Source of the DNA: Tritrichomonas musculus
Taxonomy: Eukaryota > Parabasalia > Tritrichomonadida > Tritrichomonadidae
NCBI GenBank assembly: GCA_039105265.1
Contig: JAPFFF010000039.1
Coordinates: 682,001 to 746,000 of the forward strand
Length of the DNA: 64,000 nucleotides
Direction: 5' to 3'
Shown here: in pieces, positions 63,107 to 64,000 of the stretch
Layout of the letters: the number at the start of each line of letters is the position of its first letter
How positions within the stretch are numbered: position 1 is the stretch's first letter
Notes under the pieces: generated by a model
Databases searched by the model: none
What the model was told of the DNA's origin: nothing
What the model saw: only the letters and a program-made list of their open reading frames with translations
Made by a program: the position numbers and the translations under genes

Positions 63107-64000
63107 ATGAGTCAAAGCCAAAAAGGAAAAATATTTTGTATTAAAAATACAACAATACAAAATAATAAGTATTTCGTTTATAAAGGGAAGAAATATATCA
63201 TCAATTTCGATGTTCTCGTGATGAATTCAAATTATTTTTATAAAAATAAAAATAAATATGAAAATATTGAATTAATTCAACTCTTGAATGATGATGAATC
63301 AGTATTAGATATTCACGAAGAAACGATTGAAACATTTATATTAAGTTGTTCAAATAAACCATTTCAAGTCAACAATTCGTCAGTCATTCATCTGAATTAT
63401 TTATCAATCAAATATGACTATCCATCACTGACGAATATCACCAATGAATATATTGAAGAACATTCAGAAGAACTTGTTTTTCAAACACTTTTATTCAAAA
63501 TTCGAATGAAAAAAATTACAGAAAACAAAGTGAATGGAATGAATGAGATTGATACAAATAATGAAGAAAAAATCATTTCAAAAAACATTTGTAAATATAT
63601 TGAAGAAGAGGAAGGAGGAAAAGAAGAAGAGATGTTGTCACTTCCAATTCCTGTTTTATATCGAATCATTCATAATTATTATGAAAATAATCAAACAAAT
63701 CAAAGCCAAAAAATCATCAATTTTTTATTCAAAGCGATTGATAAATATGGGAAAGATGCATCAATTTTATTCAACAACATTGATTTCCATAAAGAAAACA
63801 TTTCAGTTATGAATCGTCTCCTCAAAGATTATTCAGATCAATTTGATTTCAACATGATAAATTCGACACTTCTTAAAACGACGACTGAAGTAACGAGTGA
63901 AATGAATAAACAGAAAGAAGAAATCAAATATTTATTTGAAGATATGAAGAAAGAATTTGAAAAGCAAAAGAAAGAATTGATAGAAATTAAGGAAGAAGAA
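63107..64000 (+). CDS. BTB-like domain protein with coiled coil, 3' end outside window
   Basis: From ATG 63107 (MSQSQKGKIFCIKNTTIQN) the frame is open for 298 codons to the window edge. The N-terminal ~150 residues follow the divergent BTB-like pattern of trichomonad proteins: KGKKYIINFDVLVMNSNYF, FILSCSNKPFQVNNSSVIHL, NYLSIKYDYPSLTNITNEYI, EEHSEELVFQTLLF. An acidic linker (EEEEGGKEEE) and a helical BACK-like segment (PVLYRIIHNYYENN, SILFNNIDFHKENI) follow, then a Lys/Glu coiled coil (EMNKQKEEIKYLFEDMKK) that runs off the end. In relatives the coiled coil leads to a C-terminal ligand domain; what follows here is unknown. Probably an oligomeric cytosolic adaptor. Confidence 0.8.
   Translation, partial: MSQSQKGKIFCIKNTTIQNNKYFVYKGKKYIINFDVLVMNSNYFYKNKNKYENIELIQLLNDDESVLDIHEETIETFILSCSNKPFQVNNSSVIHLNYLSIKYDYPSLTNITNEYIEEHSEELVFQTLLFKIRMKKITENKVNGMNEIDTNNEEKIISKNICKYIEEEEGGKEEEMLSLPIPVLYRIIHNYYENNQTNQSQKIINFLFKAIDKYGKDASILFNNIDFHKENISVMNRLLKDYSDQFDFNMINSTLLKTTTEVTSEMNKQKEEIKYLFEDMKKEFEKQKKELIEIKEEE

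Overview
The window reads as nuclear DNA of a parabasalid protist, most likely a Tritrichomonas-type trichomonad. It is very AT-rich and the genes show no convincing introns. Its families are hallmarks of trichomonad genomes: BspA-like leucine-rich repeats (LRR_5, 23-residue period), DUF3447/ankyrin proteins, protein kinases fused to long Sel1 arrays, BTB-like proteins with discoidin domains, Pmp-like surface proteins, Polinton (Maverick) debris and pogo/mariner DNA transposons. The species call is inference from family content, not from a marker gene.

Layout. 1-5.2 kb: a frameshifted Pmp-like surface protein, a 1.1-kb non-coding TIR element and a BspA scrap. 5.6-10.5 kb: a 1004-residue low-complexity acidic protein and a BTB-like/F5-8C protein. 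10.7-21.8 kb: two Sel1-repeat kinases facing each other, with a tRNA-Lys, a decayed BTB-F5/8C copy and a decayed LRR-pseudokinase between them. 22.3-24.9 kb: an LRR-Rab GTPase fusion preceded by a DUF3447 ORF. 25.2-29.8 kb: decayed sequence including broken Polinton-type pieces. 30.0-32.5 kb: a multipass membrane hydrolase-like protein. 34.1-37.6 kb: two adjacent virus-like-element genes that look whole, with GC-rich repeats downstream, and a ~290-bp foldback palindrome upstream. 38.6-45.5 kb: a TA-flanked pogo-like transposon with an intact DDE transposase and decayed host-gene sequence (DEAH-helicase-like and alpha-galactosidase-like) inside its inverted repeats. 45.6-48.3 kb: a decayed LRR gene that ends against a second TIR element. 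48.7-52.3 kb: a 56-residue Cys-rich protein and an 810-residue fusion of a SNF2 C-terminal helicase lobe with an AAA-ATPase-like/PD-(D/E)XK nuclease module. 53.4-62.6 kb: LRR proteins, a decayed ankyrin gene carrying a minisatellite, an intact DUF3447-LRR protein and a decayed copy of the membrane hydrolase. 63.1 kb to the end: the start of a BTB-like/coiled-coil protein that leaves the window.

Most genes are members of expanded families and lie near dead relatives (BTB-F5/8C, membrane hydrolase, LRR, DUF3447, kinase), so the region looks like fast gene birth and death driven by duplication and mobile DNA. The strongest candidates for undescribed biology are the SNF2-lobe/AAA/nuclease fusion, the LRR-Rab fusion and the pogo element holding host-gene cargo.
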